Shown here piece by piece: positions 44,379 through 52,967 of a stretch of DNA of 64,000 nucleotides (position 1 is the stretch's first letter; each line of letters opens with the position of its first letter). The notes below the pieces were generated by a model. The model was given only the letters and a program-made list of their open reading frames with translations, had not been told where the DNA came from and did not search any database. The stretch spans positions 1-64,000 of the forward strand of contig JBDLJH010000010.1 in NCBI GenBank assembly GCA_039714395.1, read 5' to 3'. The DNA comes from JAPHSX01 sp039714395 (lineage in GTDB: Bacteria; Pseudomonadota; Gammaproteobacteria; Thiohalomonadales; Thiohalomonadaceae). The translations under genes were made by a program, and so were the position numbers.

Positions 44379-44762
44379 ATGGCACATGTAGACCTCACCA
44401 AAGACAATTTCGATGAAGTAGCCAGCAGCAGCGATTTTATGATTATCGACTTCTGGGCACCCTGGTGTGGTCCATGCAAACAGTTCGGCCCGCTGTTTGA
44501 AGAGACCGCAAAGAAGTACACCGACATTACTTTTGCCAAGGTGAATACTGAGGAAGAGCAGGAGCTGGCCGGTCACTTTCAGATCCGCTCCATTCCTACC
44601 TTGATGATTATGCGTGATCAGGTTGTCGTTTACTCTCAGCCCGGTGCCCTGATGGGTGGTCAGTTCGAGCAGTTGATTGAGAAGGCACGCGAGCTGGATA
44701 TGGAAGAGGTGCGTAAGCAGGTAGCTGAGCAGCAGGAGCAGGAAGGCGCTCAGCAAGCCTAA
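44379..44762 (+). CDS. thioredoxin
   Basis: A 127-residue cytoplasmic thioredoxin with the redox motif WAPWCGPCK and the cis-proline loop SIPTLMI. Compared with TrxA (about 108 residues) it has a helical Glu/Gln-rich extension of about 20 residues at the C-terminus. It reduces protein disulfides; which thioredoxin paralogue it represents cannot be told. GGAGACGAG precedes the ATG. Confidence 0.94.
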   Translation: MAHVDLTKDNFDEVASSSDFMIIDFWAPWCGPCKQFGPLFEETAKKYTDITFAKVNTEEEQELAGHFQIRSIPTLMIMRDQVVVYSQPGALMGGQFEQLIEKARELDMEEVRKQVAEQQEQEGAQQA

Positions 44763-44783
44763 AGTGAACGCCACTCTGTCAAT

Positions 44784-44820
44784 AAACCCGCCATGGGAAT
44801 ACCCTCCTGGCGGGTTTGTT
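44784..44820 (+). terminator. terminator after the thioredoxin gene
   Basis: AAACCCGCCA (44784-44793) pairs with TGGCGGGTTT (44808-44817) across a 14-base loop, followed by GTTG. The T-run is short, so termination may be moderate. Confidence 0.7.
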
Positions 44821-44973
44821 GCGTCTGGAGAGGCAGATGGTTTGCAAGGTGGTGCCGTTACCCCCACTTTAGGCGGATGAGAGTAGTGGCCAGGGTCTCT
44901 TTGTTGCATTCCTGACAAAGATGGTAAGCTATCGAATCTATATGACTATTTTGACTGAATCTGTGGAGCCTCC

Positions 44974-46020
44974 ATGCGTCCTGCGCACATAGCCAGTGTC
45001 CTTGAACAAGAATTCCTGAGTACCCGCGATGGCCATCACACGCCGGTGATGCTGTGGGGCCCGCCCGGTGTGGGTAAGTCACAGATGGTGCTGCGTGTGG
45101 GTGATTGCCACAAGGTGCCGGTGATAGACCTTCGTCTGTCGCAGATGGAGCCTTCTGATCTGCGCGGCATTCCTTTTCGTAATGGCGAATTTGTGGAGTG
45201 GGCCCCCCCGGCGGTGCTGCCCGATGTCGAGCGTCATGGCCATGAGGGTGTGCTGTTTCTCGACGAGATCAATTCTGCCCCGCCCAGTGTTTCTGCTGCC
45301 GCCTATCAGCTGATCCTCGATCGTAAGCTGGGTGAGTATAAAGTTCCCGACGGCTGGGCGATTATCGCCGCCGGTAACCGTCAGGGTGACCGTGGCGTCA
45401 CCTATACCATGCCGGCGCCGCTGGCCAACCGCTTTGCCCACTTTGAGGTGGAGACCAATCTTGATGACTGGGTCTCCTGGGCCTACGCTAACGGTATCGA
45501 CGAGCGCGTTATCGCCTTCCTGCGATTCCGTCCCGAGCTGTTGTTCGATTTCGACCCAGCCCACAATCCGGTAGCCTTCCCATCACCACGTTCCTGGGAG
45601 TTCGCTCATCGTGCGCTGCAGAAATTTGCCAGTCACGGCAGTCTGTTAGTTAACACCCTGCAGGCCTGTGTCGGCCCTGCCGCCGGTATTGAGTTGGGGG
45701 CCTTTGTCGACAACCTCGACAACCTGCCAGATCTTGATGCCATTATGCGTCGTGAGTCGGTGACTATGCCCAGAGAGATCGACCTGCAGTACGCCGTTGC
45801 CTCGGCGCTGGTGGGGCGTGCCCTGCGTGCTAGGAGTGATACCCCGGCTGAGGCCAACGAGGCCTACGGTGCGATCCTCGAGTTTGCTAGTCGCTTCCGC
45901 GACCGTGAGATGGGGGTGATGCTGGTCTCTGACCTGCATCGTGCCATCGGTCAGGATATCTTCGCCGTACCCGAGTTCTCGCCGTGGGCGCAGGTAGTGG
46001 CCGAGGTAATGCTCTACTGA
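44974..46020 (+). CDS. MoxR-family AAA+ ATPase
   Basis: A 348-residue AAA+ ATPase of the MoxR group: Walker A GPPGVGKS (about 29-36), Walker B LFLDEIN (about 91-97), sensor 1 IIAAGNR and arginine-finger region PAPLANRF. MoxR proteins act as chaperones for metal-cofactor insertion or complex maturation, usually with a VWA-domain partner. The VWA-like gene follows 7 bp later, then a DsrS-like gene. GGAG precedes the ATG. Confidence 0.93.
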   Translation: MRPAHIASVLEQEFLSTRDGHHTPVMLWGPPGVGKSQMVLRVGDCHKVPVIDLRLSQMEPSDLRGIPFRNGEFVEWAPPAVLPDVERHGHEGVLFLDEINSAPPSVSAAAYQLILDRKLGEYKVPDGWAIIAAGNRQGDRGVTYTMPAPLANRFAHFEVETNLDDWVSWAYANGIDERVIAFLRFRPELLFDFDPAHNPVAFPSPRSWEFAHRALQKFASHGSLLVNTLQACVGPAAGIELGAFVDNLDNLPDLDAIMRRESVTMPREIDLQYAVASALVGRALRARSDTPAEANEAYGAILEFASRFRDREMGVMLVSDLHRAIGQDIFAVPEFSPWAQVVAEVMLY

Positions 46021-46027
46021 TCCCGTT

Positions 46028-47353
46028 ATGGCCGGTGATGTCGAAACAAAACTGAGCGCGGCACGTACACGGCTCATTTTAGATAAGCCGTTTCTCGGCG
46101 CGCTGGTACTACGCCTGCCGATGATCGAGGTGGACGGTGATTGGTGTAAAAGCGTTGCCACCGATGCCCGCGCCTTTTACTACAGTCACGACTACATCGA
46201 TTCGCTGAACGTCGAACAGACCCAGTTTGTACTCGCCCATGAGGCCTTGCACTGTGCCCTGTCACACTTCGCCCGTCGCCAGCATCGCGACAAGCACCGA
46301 TGGGATCTCGCCTGCGACCTGGCTATTAATCCACTGCTTATTGCCGATGGTCTTAAGCCGGTTCCTGATGCCCTCTTTCTGCCCGATTATGAGGGGATGA
46401 CCGCTGAGGAGATCTACCCCTGTCTTGACGAAAACGAAGACCTCACCTCGCATGATGATCACGTCTATGACGAGGATAATGAGAGTGGTGGCGGTCAGCA
46501 GGGGGCCGGGGGAGATCACGAATCAATGGAGCGCGGCTCCGAGGGTGGCGATCAACAGCAGAAGCAGAGCCCCGACAACAAGGGCGGACGTGGTGATGCG
46601 CCGAAGAGGGATAAAACCAAACAGGAGCCGGGAGAGGGAGATAGCGAGCAGGAGCAGCCACAGGATGGGCAGGGGAGTGGCAGTGGGCAGGGTGCTGATA
46701 AGCCACCACCATTGACTCAGGAGGAGAGGGAGAACCTCAGCGTACAGTGGCAGCAGCGCATGGCTGGTGCCGCACAGCAGGCGATGCAGGCGGGTAAGCT
46801 CTCGGGACCGCTGCGTCGTATAATCGACCACCTGCTACAGCCACAGCTGCCGTGGCGCATGATACTGGCACGTTATCTCAATGCTACCGCCCGCGATGAC
46901 TACAATTACTCGCGCCCCTCACGTCGTGAGGGTGAATACATCATGCCCAGCCTGAAGAGCCACGAACTTGACGTGGTGGTGGTGGTCGACACCAGCGGTT
47001 CGGTGACTGACAAGGAGATGACAGAGTTCGTCTCCGAGGTGAATGCGTTGAAGGGGCAGATTCGTGCCCGCATCACCATGCTTGCCTGTGATTCGGATCT
47101 GGCAGGTGATGGACCCTGGCTGTTTGAGCCGTGGGAGGAGTTTGATCTGCCGCGTGAGTTTCACGGTGGCGGTACCACCGATTTTCGCCCTGTCTTTGAC
47201 TGGGTGTCGCGTGAGAATAGACGCCCCGATGCGTTGGTCTACTTTACCGATGCCGTCGGTAAATTCCCTGAGCAGGAGCCTTATTACCCGGTGGTCTGGT
47301 TGATTAAAGGCAAGGGGACTGTGCCGTGGGGCAATCGGGTACAGTTGAACTGA
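46028..47353 (+). CDS. VWA-like protein with metallopeptidase-type N-terminus (DUF2201)
   Basis: A 441-residue protein. The N-terminal domain has HEALHCALSH (about residues 75-84), a zincin-type HExxH signature, as in DUF2201 proteins. A long low-complexity acidic/Gln/Gly linker (about 135-240) follows, and then a VWA-like domain with the MIDAS start VVVVVDTSGSV (about 318-328) and a later TDF motif. Whether it cleaves peptides is unknown. It is the natural partner of the MoxR ATPase upstream. Confidence 0.9.
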   Translation: MAGDVETKLSAARTRLILDKPFLGALVLRLPMIEVDGDWCKSVATDARAFYYSHDYIDSLNVEQTQFVLAHEALHCALSHFARRQHRDKHRWDLACDLAINPLLIADGLKPVPDALFLPDYEGMTAEEIYPCLDENEDLTSHDDHVYDEDNESGGGQQGAGGDHESMERGSEGGDQQQKQSPDNKGGRGDAPKRDKTKQEPGEGDSEQEQPQDGQGSGSGQGADKPPPLTQEERENLSVQWQQRMAGAAQQAMQAGKLSGPLRRIIDHLLQPQLPWRMILARYLNATARDDYNYSRPSRREGEYIMPSLKSHELDVVVVVDTSGSVTDKEMTEFVSEVNALKGQIRARITMLACDSDLAGDGPWLFEPWEEFDLPREFHGGGTTDFRPVFDWVSRENRRPDALVYFTDAVGKFPEQEPYYPVVWLIKGKGTVPWGNRVQLN

Positions 47354-47378
47354 TTTGGTATTGTTGAGGTTGTAATTT

Positions 47379-48530
47379 GTGGAACTGAGTAGTGAAGATG
47401 CGCTGCGCCTGAATGTGTTGATCGCCAATGCCCAGGCGGTGCGTATCGATGAGAATAATATGGTGGTCTATGGTCTGAACGGTGAGCAGGAGATGAAGTT
47501 TCCGCTTAACCCCACCGGTCGTAGTGACCAGTATCTGCAGAAGGTACGCGAGACCTTATCGAGTGCAGTACTCGATTCCCCTGGCGGTTACCCGGTGTTT
47601 ATGCGTCGCTGGACGCGAATGGGACAGATCGACAACGACCAGCTGGATCGCCTGTTGAAGATCGGTGAGCCGGAGGCGGTGATGGCGGTTGTCTGCTCAC
47701 GCAGCCTCTCTAACGAACTGGCGCGTTGTGCCTGGTGGTGTGCCCCCTATTCCGAGCATGCCCGGCGCATGTTGGAAAGCCCCACCGTGGTGGCCGAGGA
47801 GATGGGTAAGGTGTTGGCTGATCATCTAATCGAACATCTCCCCTTCGAGACCGAACCGAGCGATATGTTGAATACAGTGCGGCTGGTGCTGCAGCCGGGG
47901 CTTATCGATGAGGAACAGCAACAGAAACTGTGGGAGAGTGGGGGGCGCAACAAGAGTTACCGCATCGGTTTTCTTGAGACCTTAGCCCACGACTTACCGG
48001 AGAAACAAGCTGCCCGTGTCGATCTGGAGAAGTATCGTGAGCGCTTGCTGACGTTGACTGATAACCGCTATGCACAGCAACTTTTAAACATACTGGGTGA
48101 GGAGGGACAGAGCTTCCTCGCCATTGCCGATGATGTAATGCAGAACCCGGCCGATCAGGATGTGGCCAGCGAACTGTTTAATGTGCTGGGCCGCTACTTC
48201 GCGTTACCTAACCGCTTAGAGGAGTTGCGTGAACTTGCGGATGTGGAGGTTGAGGTGGCACGCCTTCTGGCAGAGGATGAGGAGCTGCAGGCGCTGCAAC
48301 AAAAACTGCCCGAACTCTTGGAAGAGATCAGGGCGCTGCTCACACTGGCCCATATTAGCGAGTACCTGCTCAACCCCATCTTCGGCCAGACCGATGCGAT
48401 AGGTACCGTGATGAATGAAAAGATCGAACCGGTCACCTTGCCGTTGCGCCGCCTGATCGCCCTGCTGTGCGGACAGGATCCGCAGGCTGTGAGTGGCAAG
48501 CGCCGTCGTTCGCGTCGTCGTCAGGCGTAA
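47379..48530 (+). CDS. dsrS: DsrS-like protein (sulfur-oxidation associated)
   Basis: A 383-residue soluble protein with no signal peptide, membrane helix or cofactor motif. From memory it matches DsrS of purple sulfur bacteria over its length (DSPGGYPVFMRRWTRMGQ is the most telling stretch), a protein of about 41 kDa linked to control of dsr gene expression in Allochromatium vinosum. The match was not computed. The C-terminus is strongly basic (GKRRRSRRRQA). It starts at GTG with TTGAGG upstream, 25 bp after the VWA gene. No dsrAB genes are in the window. Confidence 0.55.
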   Translation: MELSSEDALRLNVLIANAQAVRIDENNMVVYGLNGEQEMKFPLNPTGRSDQYLQKVRETLSSAVLDSPGGYPVFMRRWTRMGQIDNDQLDRLLKIGEPEAVMAVVCSRSLSNELARCAWWCAPYSEHARRMLESPTVVAEEMGKVLADHLIEHLPFETEPSDMLNTVRLVLQPGLIDEEQQQKLWESGGRNKSYRIGFLETLAHDLPEKQAARVDLEKYRERLLTLTDNRYAQQLLNILGEEGQSFLAIADDVMQNPADQDVASELFNVLGRYFALPNRLEELRELADVEVEVARLLAEDEELQALQQKLPELLEEIRALLTLAHISEYLLNPIFGQTDAIGTVMNEKIEPVTLPLRRLIALLCGQDPQAVSGKRRRSRRRQA

Positions 48531-48534
48531 TAAT

Positions 48535-49077
48535 ATGAGTGTCGAGGTGGTCACCATCGCCTGCAGTCTGACCATCTCGGTGCCTGAGGAGGTCGTGGAT
48601 CAACAGCTCGGATATCTCCCCTGGGTGCTGGGTGAGAACCTGGCGGGGCAGGTCGATACCTATGTGATGGAAGAGCATTTGGGCTATTACCCGGCACTTG
48701 ATTACTTTCGTGATTATCCCAAGGCAGTTGACCCCGCATTGTTGACCCTTGTTGATGAGGTGGCGGCTTTTTGCGCCGGCTTCGTCCGTCATGAGTTGCG
48801 CCGTCGTCTCTCTCGCGTCTTCTCCAAGGTGCGGATTGAGCAGTTGCAGTGCACTGCCTACACCATGCCAAAGGTGCGCCCTAACCGAAATAACGGGCCA
48901 ATGGACCTGGCGAAACACTACTGCCCAGACACCCTGAAGGTGGAGCTACTGCTTAGTTCTATTCAAAAGGGGCACTTTGATGGGGAGGAGCGCATGGCGA
49001 TGGATAAGCTGAGTCGTTTCGCCCGCGAGCCCTTTTCTCATTTCCAGCTTAACGGGGCAAAACGGCTGGAAGAGTAA
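48535..49077 (+). CDS. uncharacterised protein at the end of the MoxR/VWA/DsrS-like run
   Basis: A 180-residue soluble protein, starting at ATG 48535 just four bases after the DsrS-like stop (an in-frame start further upstream would overlap it). It contains HELRRRLSRVFSKVRIEQLQC and KVELLLSSIQKG. I do not recognise the family. Tight spacing makes it part of the same operon as the MoxR and VWA genes. Confidence 0.8.
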   Translation: MSVEVVTIACSLTISVPEEVVDQQLGYLPWVLGENLAGQVDTYVMEEHLGYYPALDYFRDYPKAVDPALLTLVDEVAAFCAGFVRHELRRRLSRVFSKVRIEQLQCTAYTMPKVRPNRNNGPMDLAKHYCPDTLKVELLLSSIQKGHFDGEERMAMDKLSRFAREPFSHFQLNGAKRLEE

Positions 49078-49186
49078 TTACCGGATAAGTTGCGCGCATC
49101 CCCCCATTCAACAGACTGTTTGCCACGCCCGGTCCCGCTGGGCATAATCGACTGGATAATAATTTAACGAGCAAGAGGAAAGTGTG

Positions 49187-49843
49187 ATGCGTCTGATTCT
49201 GTTGGGAGCGCCGGGAGCCGGTAAGGGTACCCAGGCACAATTTATTTGCGATAAGTACAACATCCCCCAAATCTCTACCGGCGACATGTTGCGCGCCGCA
49301 GTCAAGGCGGGTACCCCGCTGGGTCTGGAGGCAAAGAAGATCATGGATGAGGGTGGTCTGGTCTCCGACGACATCATCCTGGGCTTGGTCAAGGAGCGTA
49401 TTACCGAGGATGACTGCAAGAACGGCTTCCTGTTCGACGGTTTCCCGCGCACCATCCCGCAGGCCAAGTCGTTGAAAGAGCAGGGTGTACCGCTCGACTA
49501 CGTGGTCGAGATCGATGTGAATGATGATGAGATCATCAAGCGCATGAGCGGTCGTCGTGTCCACATGGCCTCGGGTCGTACTTACCACACCATCTTCAAT
49601 CCACCGAAGGTCGAGGGTAAGGACAATGAGACCGGTGAGGAGCTGATTCAGCGTGCGGATGACAATGAAGAGACCGTACGTAAGCGTCTCGATGTCTATC
49701 ACTCACAGACCAAGCCGCTGGTTGAGTTCTACTCCAAGTGGGCGGCGAGCGGTGAAGCTGCTGCCCCCAAGTACGCTATGGTAGAAGGTACTGGCAAGAG
49801 CGTGGAAGAGAACCGCGATGCAGTTCTGGCTTCACTGAGCTAA
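49187..49843 (+). CDS. adk: adenylate kinase
   Basis: A 218-residue long-form adenylate kinase: P-loop GAPGAGKGTQA, DGFPRT, and a LID domain (GRRVHMASGRTYHTIFNPPK) without the four zinc cysteines. It balances AMP, ADP and ATP. The start is ATG 49187 after AGAGGAA; a GTG directly before is in frame. The gene ends at a strong terminator. Confidence 0.98.
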   Translation: MRLILLGAPGAGKGTQAQFICDKYNIPQISTGDMLRAAVKAGTPLGLEAKKIMDEGGLVSDDIILGLVKERITEDDCKNGFLFDGFPRTIPQAKSLKEQGVPLDYVVEIDVNDDEIIKRMSGRRVHMASGRTYHTIFNPPKVEGKDNETGEELIQRADDNEETVRKRLDVYHSQTKPLVEFYSKWAASGEAAAPKYAMVEGTGKSVEENRDAVLASLS

Positions 49844-49860
49844 GCGACCGCAAGGCAATA

Positions 49861-49893
49861 AAAACCCGCGTCGGCAACGGCGCGGGTTTTTTT
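49861..49893 (+). terminator. rho-independent terminator after adk
   Basis: AAAACCCGCG (49861-49870) pairs with CGCGGGTTTT (49881-49890) across a 10-base loop, followed by TTT. Confidence 0.9.
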
Positions 49894-49956
49894 ATGTTTA
49901 GTCGTTTTACTCGCTTCGCTATACTCCAACGAAGATAATCTAGCCAAGGAGCTGAA

Positions 49957-50931
49957 ATGAGCCAGCCGAGAAAAACCGGCATTCTGTTGATCAACCTGGG
50001 CACCCCCGATGCACCCACCCCTGCAGCGCTACGTCGCTATCTTGCTGAATTTCTCTGGGATAAACGGGTAGTCGATTTGCCACGGCCGTTGTGGTGGCTG
50101 ATTCTGCATGGAATCATATTGCGTACCCGTCCAGCCAAATCGGCCCGTGCCTATCAGGGGGTATGGAGTGAGGAGGGTGCACCACTGTTGGTGATCTCAC
50201 GACAGCAGCAACAAAAGCTACAGGCGTTGCTGGATGAAAAGGCACCGGAAAAATATTGCGTAGCCCTCGGTATGCGCTATGGCAACCCGTCCATCGCCTC
50301 GGCACTACAGGAGTTGCGCAACAGGGATGTGGAGGAGCTGATAGTCTTACCGCTCTACCCACAGAACTCCTGCTCTACCACCGGATCCAGTTTTGATGCA
50401 CTTGCCGCGGCGATGCAGCAACACCGTTTTGTACCGTCACAGCGTTTTATCGCTGACTATCACGACCACCCACTCTATATAAAGGCATTGGCTGACTCGG
50501 TGTGTGGGGCGTGGCAGCAGCACACTCAGTCAGAAAAGCTGGTGATCTCCTTTCACGGCACACCCGTGCGTTTTCGTGATGAGGGGGATAGCTATTACGA
50601 GCAGTGCAAAACTACTGCCCGCCTGCTGGCTGAAGAGCTGGGCCTGGGTGAGCAGCAGTGGTTGTTGAGTTTCCAGTCGCGTTTCGGTAAGGAGGAGTGG
50701 CTGCAACCCTATACCGATGTCAGTTTGAAGGTGCTGCCATCTCTGGGCGTGAGATCGGTCGATGTGATCTGTCCCGGTTTCTCTGCCGATTGTCTGGAGA
50801 CGTTGGAGGAGATCGCCGAGGAGAATCGTGACTACTTTGTTCAGGCCGGTGGTGGTGATTTTCACTACATCCCCGCGCTGAATGCAGACGATTCGCATAT
50901 TGAGTTGCTGGCATCTATTGTTGGTAACTAA
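49957..50931 (+). CDS. hemH: ferrochelatase
   Basis: A 324-residue ferrochelatase that inserts Fe(II) into protoporphyrin IX, the last step of protoheme synthesis. The start RKTGILLINLGTPDAPT, the active-site histidine in ISFHGTPVRF, and FQSRFGKEEWLQPYTD with CPGFSADCLETLEEI are diagnostic. No iron-sulfur cysteine cluster is evident at the C-terminus. GCCAAGGAGCTG provides the ribosome binding site. Confidence 0.97.
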   Translation: MSQPRKTGILLINLGTPDAPTPAALRRYLAEFLWDKRVVDLPRPLWWLILHGIILRTRPAKSARAYQGVWSEEGAPLLVISRQQQQKLQALLDEKAPEKYCVALGMRYGNPSIASALQELRNRDVEELIVLPLYPQNSCSTTGSSFDALAAAMQQHRFVPSQRFIADYHDHPLYIKALADSVCGAWQQHTQSEKLVISFHGTPVRFRDEGDSYYEQCKTTARLLAEELGLGEQQWLLSFQSRFGKEEWLQPYTDVSLKVLPSLGVRSVDVICPGFSADCLETLEEIAEENRDYFVQAGGGDFHYIPALNADDSHIELLASIVGN

Positions 50932-50980
50932 GCTCGTAACATTTCATCATCTATAGATACACTCTGTGCAGGGGACGGTT

Positions 50981-51244
50981 ATGAGCCGATGTAGCCATGA
51001 TTTATGCCAGATCCCCGGGATTGGCGAGAAGCTGGTGCAGATGCTATTGCAGTTAGGTTACACCAGGGTTGATGAACTGCAGGGTGAAGACCCTGAACAG
51101 ATGTATCAGCGCCTGATGGCGTTACACGGTAAGCATGTGGATCGCTGCGTGCTCTATGTTTTTCGCTGTGCCGTCTATTTTTCCAGTAATCGTATCCACG
51201 ACCTGGATAAATTGAAGTGGTGGTACTGGAAGGATCAACGCTAA
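50981..51244 (+). CDS. Cdd1-like helix-hairpin-helix protein (pathogenicity locus family)
   Basis: An 87-residue protein of the Cdd1/'pathogenicity locus' family (PF11731, by memory). IPGIGEKLVQMLLQLGYTRV is a helix-hairpin-helix DNA-binding motif, and HVDRCVLYVFRCAVYF then LKWWYWKD are family hallmarks. Its role is unknown. ATG 50981 with GGGGACGG upstream is preferred to a GTG at 50966. Confidence 0.87.
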   Translation: MSRCSHDLCQIPGIGEKLVQMLLQLGYTRVDELQGEDPEQMYQRLMALHGKHVDRCVLYVFRCAVYFSSNRIHDLDKLKWWYWKDQR

Positions 51245-51307
51245 TTCAAGTTGGTGTGGCCCCTGGATTGGGGGCGGGATGCGCGTCTTTTCAGTTAACA
51301 CTCCGTA

Positions 51308-51784
51308 TCAGAAAAACCGCCCGGTCTTGGTCAGTCGCGGCTTCCAGTAGGGGCTGTCCAGTGAGGCAATAGTGACGCGTTTGCTGCTGGATGGGGCATG
51401 GATGAACATGTTGTTGCCCAGATAGACACCGACGTGTGACACCTTCCCCTCGATACGGAAAAAGAGCAAATCCCCTTCACGCATTTGTGCCTGCTTTACT
51501 GGCAGGCTATTGCGGTATTGCTGTTGTGAGGTGCGCGGCACCTTATATCCAGCCTTGTGATAGGCGTAGTAGACCAGGCCACTACAGTCGAAACCTCTGG
51601 GGGATGCACCGCCATAACGATAGGGTTTACCCAGCATCTTTGTGGCGATGGCGGCGGCGGGGTGATCAGCTTCATGGCTGATGACCGGTGATGACTTTGA
51701 GTGTTTTGCCGGTGTTGCACAGCCACCAATCTGGGGAATCAGGGCCAGCAGGCATAGTACAGTCCAGTTCTGATGCATATTCAT
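51308..51784 (-). CDS. NlpC/P60 family lipoprotein, probable peptidoglycan hydrolase
   Basis: A 158-residue protein beginning at ATG 51784 (GGAGATAG upstream), with a lipobox (IGGC) after a short signal sequence. The NlpC/P60 catalytic triad is visible: cysteine in GFDCSGLVYYAY, histidine in VSHVGVYLG, and histidine in FIHAPSS. It should cleave stem peptides of murein in the periplasm, attached to a membrane. It resembles E. coli Spr/MepS in size. It is convergent with the Cdd1-like gene. Confidence 0.92.
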   Translation of the reverse strand: MNMHQNWTVLCLLALIPQIGGCATPAKHSKSSPVISHEADHPAAAIATKMLGKPYRYGGASPRGFDCSGLVYYAYHKAGYKVPRTSQQQYRNSLPVKQAQMREGDLLFFRIEGKVSHVGVYLGNNMFIHAPSSSKRVTIASLDSPYWKPRLTKTGRFF

Positions 51785-52389
51785 GGTGCTATCTCCATTT
51801 ACTGCGGCAGTGAGCATAAGATATACCTAATCAGTTGGTGTAAGGCTGTGAATGCGGTCACGATTCCTTTGGTTGTAATGCCCTGCATGAGTTTCTCAGG
51901 AAAACAGGCAGTCACGGTATTGATGGTGTTGGCTGCCTCTTTTACACGTAGCGGCCTTGATTTTGTTACATCTGTTCGCCCATCCCTCCTTAGTGTCCAA
52001 CCGTGTGTTACTCCTTCATTGTAAGAAGATGAACAGCTGGATTAGTTCTGCATTTTATAATGTTAGTTATAATTTTTGTTTTTCTACTATTTATAAATTA
52101 TTGACTTAATATGTTGGCGTGAAAAATATCTATTTTTTTATGGACAGATTAAGTCACTAATCCCCTTTTTCATGGAAATAGAAAATAAAAATTCAGTGGA
52201 GGGATTTTGATTAAAAACAGGAAAAAAAGAAATTAAAGAACAGTTTTTATAAAAAATTATGTAAATTCTTTAAAAAATTAAATAAAAATGTAAAAAAACG
52301 TTGTTTTTTTTACAAAATCTTTTTCATATTTGAGAATTATGTGTTTATAATTGTCTTGACATTTATATTCATGATTAAGGAGTAGTTAG
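51785..52389. other. 605-bp gap with very AT-rich leader of the histone-like gene
   Basis: The left third is of normal composition and holds a plus-strand frame (to 52024) with no protein-like features. From about 52040 to 52380 the DNA is extremely AT-rich with many A- and T-tracts, which implies intrinsic curvature. It includes a long inverted repeat at 52289-52314 (TGTAAAAAAAC arms), a candidate -10 TATAAT at 52346-52351, and a TTGACA at 52356-52361. The AT-tracts suggest binding by nucleoid proteins. Confidence 0.6.
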
Positions 52390-52890
52390 ATGGCTCGTGT
52401 AAAAAAAGCTGCAACCAAGAAAAGAGTTGGCGCGAAGAAGGCTGTTCGTCGCGGTCGTCCAGCTGCCAAGAAAGTTGTAAAACTGGATGCCGGCAAGAAC
52501 AAAACCTTTAAGTCTGCGGTAGCTCGTAACGATAAAGCTGCTGCAGGTCTGGCCAAGGCCGAGGCTGCTGCTAAGAAGGCTGCTGATGCTCTGGCCGCTG
52601 CCAGAGCTAAGGCGAAAAGCAGCAAGACTGCTGCTGCCAGGAACGCTGTAGCCAAGAAGAGCGAGGCGGCTGCCAAGGCCAAGGCTGGCGTTGCCGCTGC
52701 CAAGTTTGAGGTGAAGATGGCTGCCGCTATGGTTGCTGCCCTTGCCAAGTTTGAGGCTGCCCAGGCTAAGGCCTACGATAAGGCGATGGCCAAGGCTGTT
52801 GCTGCTGCCGAGAAAAAAGAAGCCAAGGCAGCTAAGGCCAAGGCTGCCCCGCGCAAGAAGCGTCGCGCTAAGCGTGCAAAGAAGGCCTAA
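52390..52890 (+). CDS. histone H1-like Lys/Ala-rich DNA-binding protein
   Basis: A 166-residue protein made largely of Ala, Lys and Arg. The first 30 residues are basic and include an AT-hook-like RRGRPAA; the middle (about 45-145) is a long AKA/AAKK repeat helix; the end is a basic cluster (RKKRRAKRAKK). It resembles bacterial histone H1-like proteins (AlgP, Hc1) that compact DNA. There is no folded domain to give a specific role. AAGGAG precedes the ATG. Repeat-rich composition makes homology by eye weak. Confidence 0.85.
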   Translation: MARVKKAATKKRVGAKKAVRRGRPAAKKVVKLDAGKNKTFKSAVARNDKAAAGLAKAEAAAKKAADALAAARAKAKSSKTAAARNAVAKKSEAAAKAKAGVAAAKFEVKMAAAMVAALAKFEAAQAKAYDKAMAKAVAAAEKKEAKAAKAKAAPRKKRRAKRAKKA

Positions 52891-52913
52891 TCGGCTTTCA
52901 CTTTTGTGCACAG

Positions 52914-52946
52914 AAAAAAGGCCGTCATTGTGACGGCCTTTTTTTA
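52914..52946. terminator. bidirectional terminator between the histone-like gene and moeA
   Basis: A 14-bp stem (52914-52927 with 52931-52944), loop TTG, has an A-run on the left and T-run on the right, so it serves as an intrinsic terminator on both strands. It lies 23 bases after the plus-strand gene and 22 bases after the moeA stop. Confidence 0.93.
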
Positions 52947-52967
52947 TTTCTGCTGATTTTCCAGTCT

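Noticed and set aside
51773..52024. 83-codon plus-strand frame between the NlpC/P60 and histone-like genes
   Set aside because: No ribosome binding site, starts inside the opposite gene, irregular composition.
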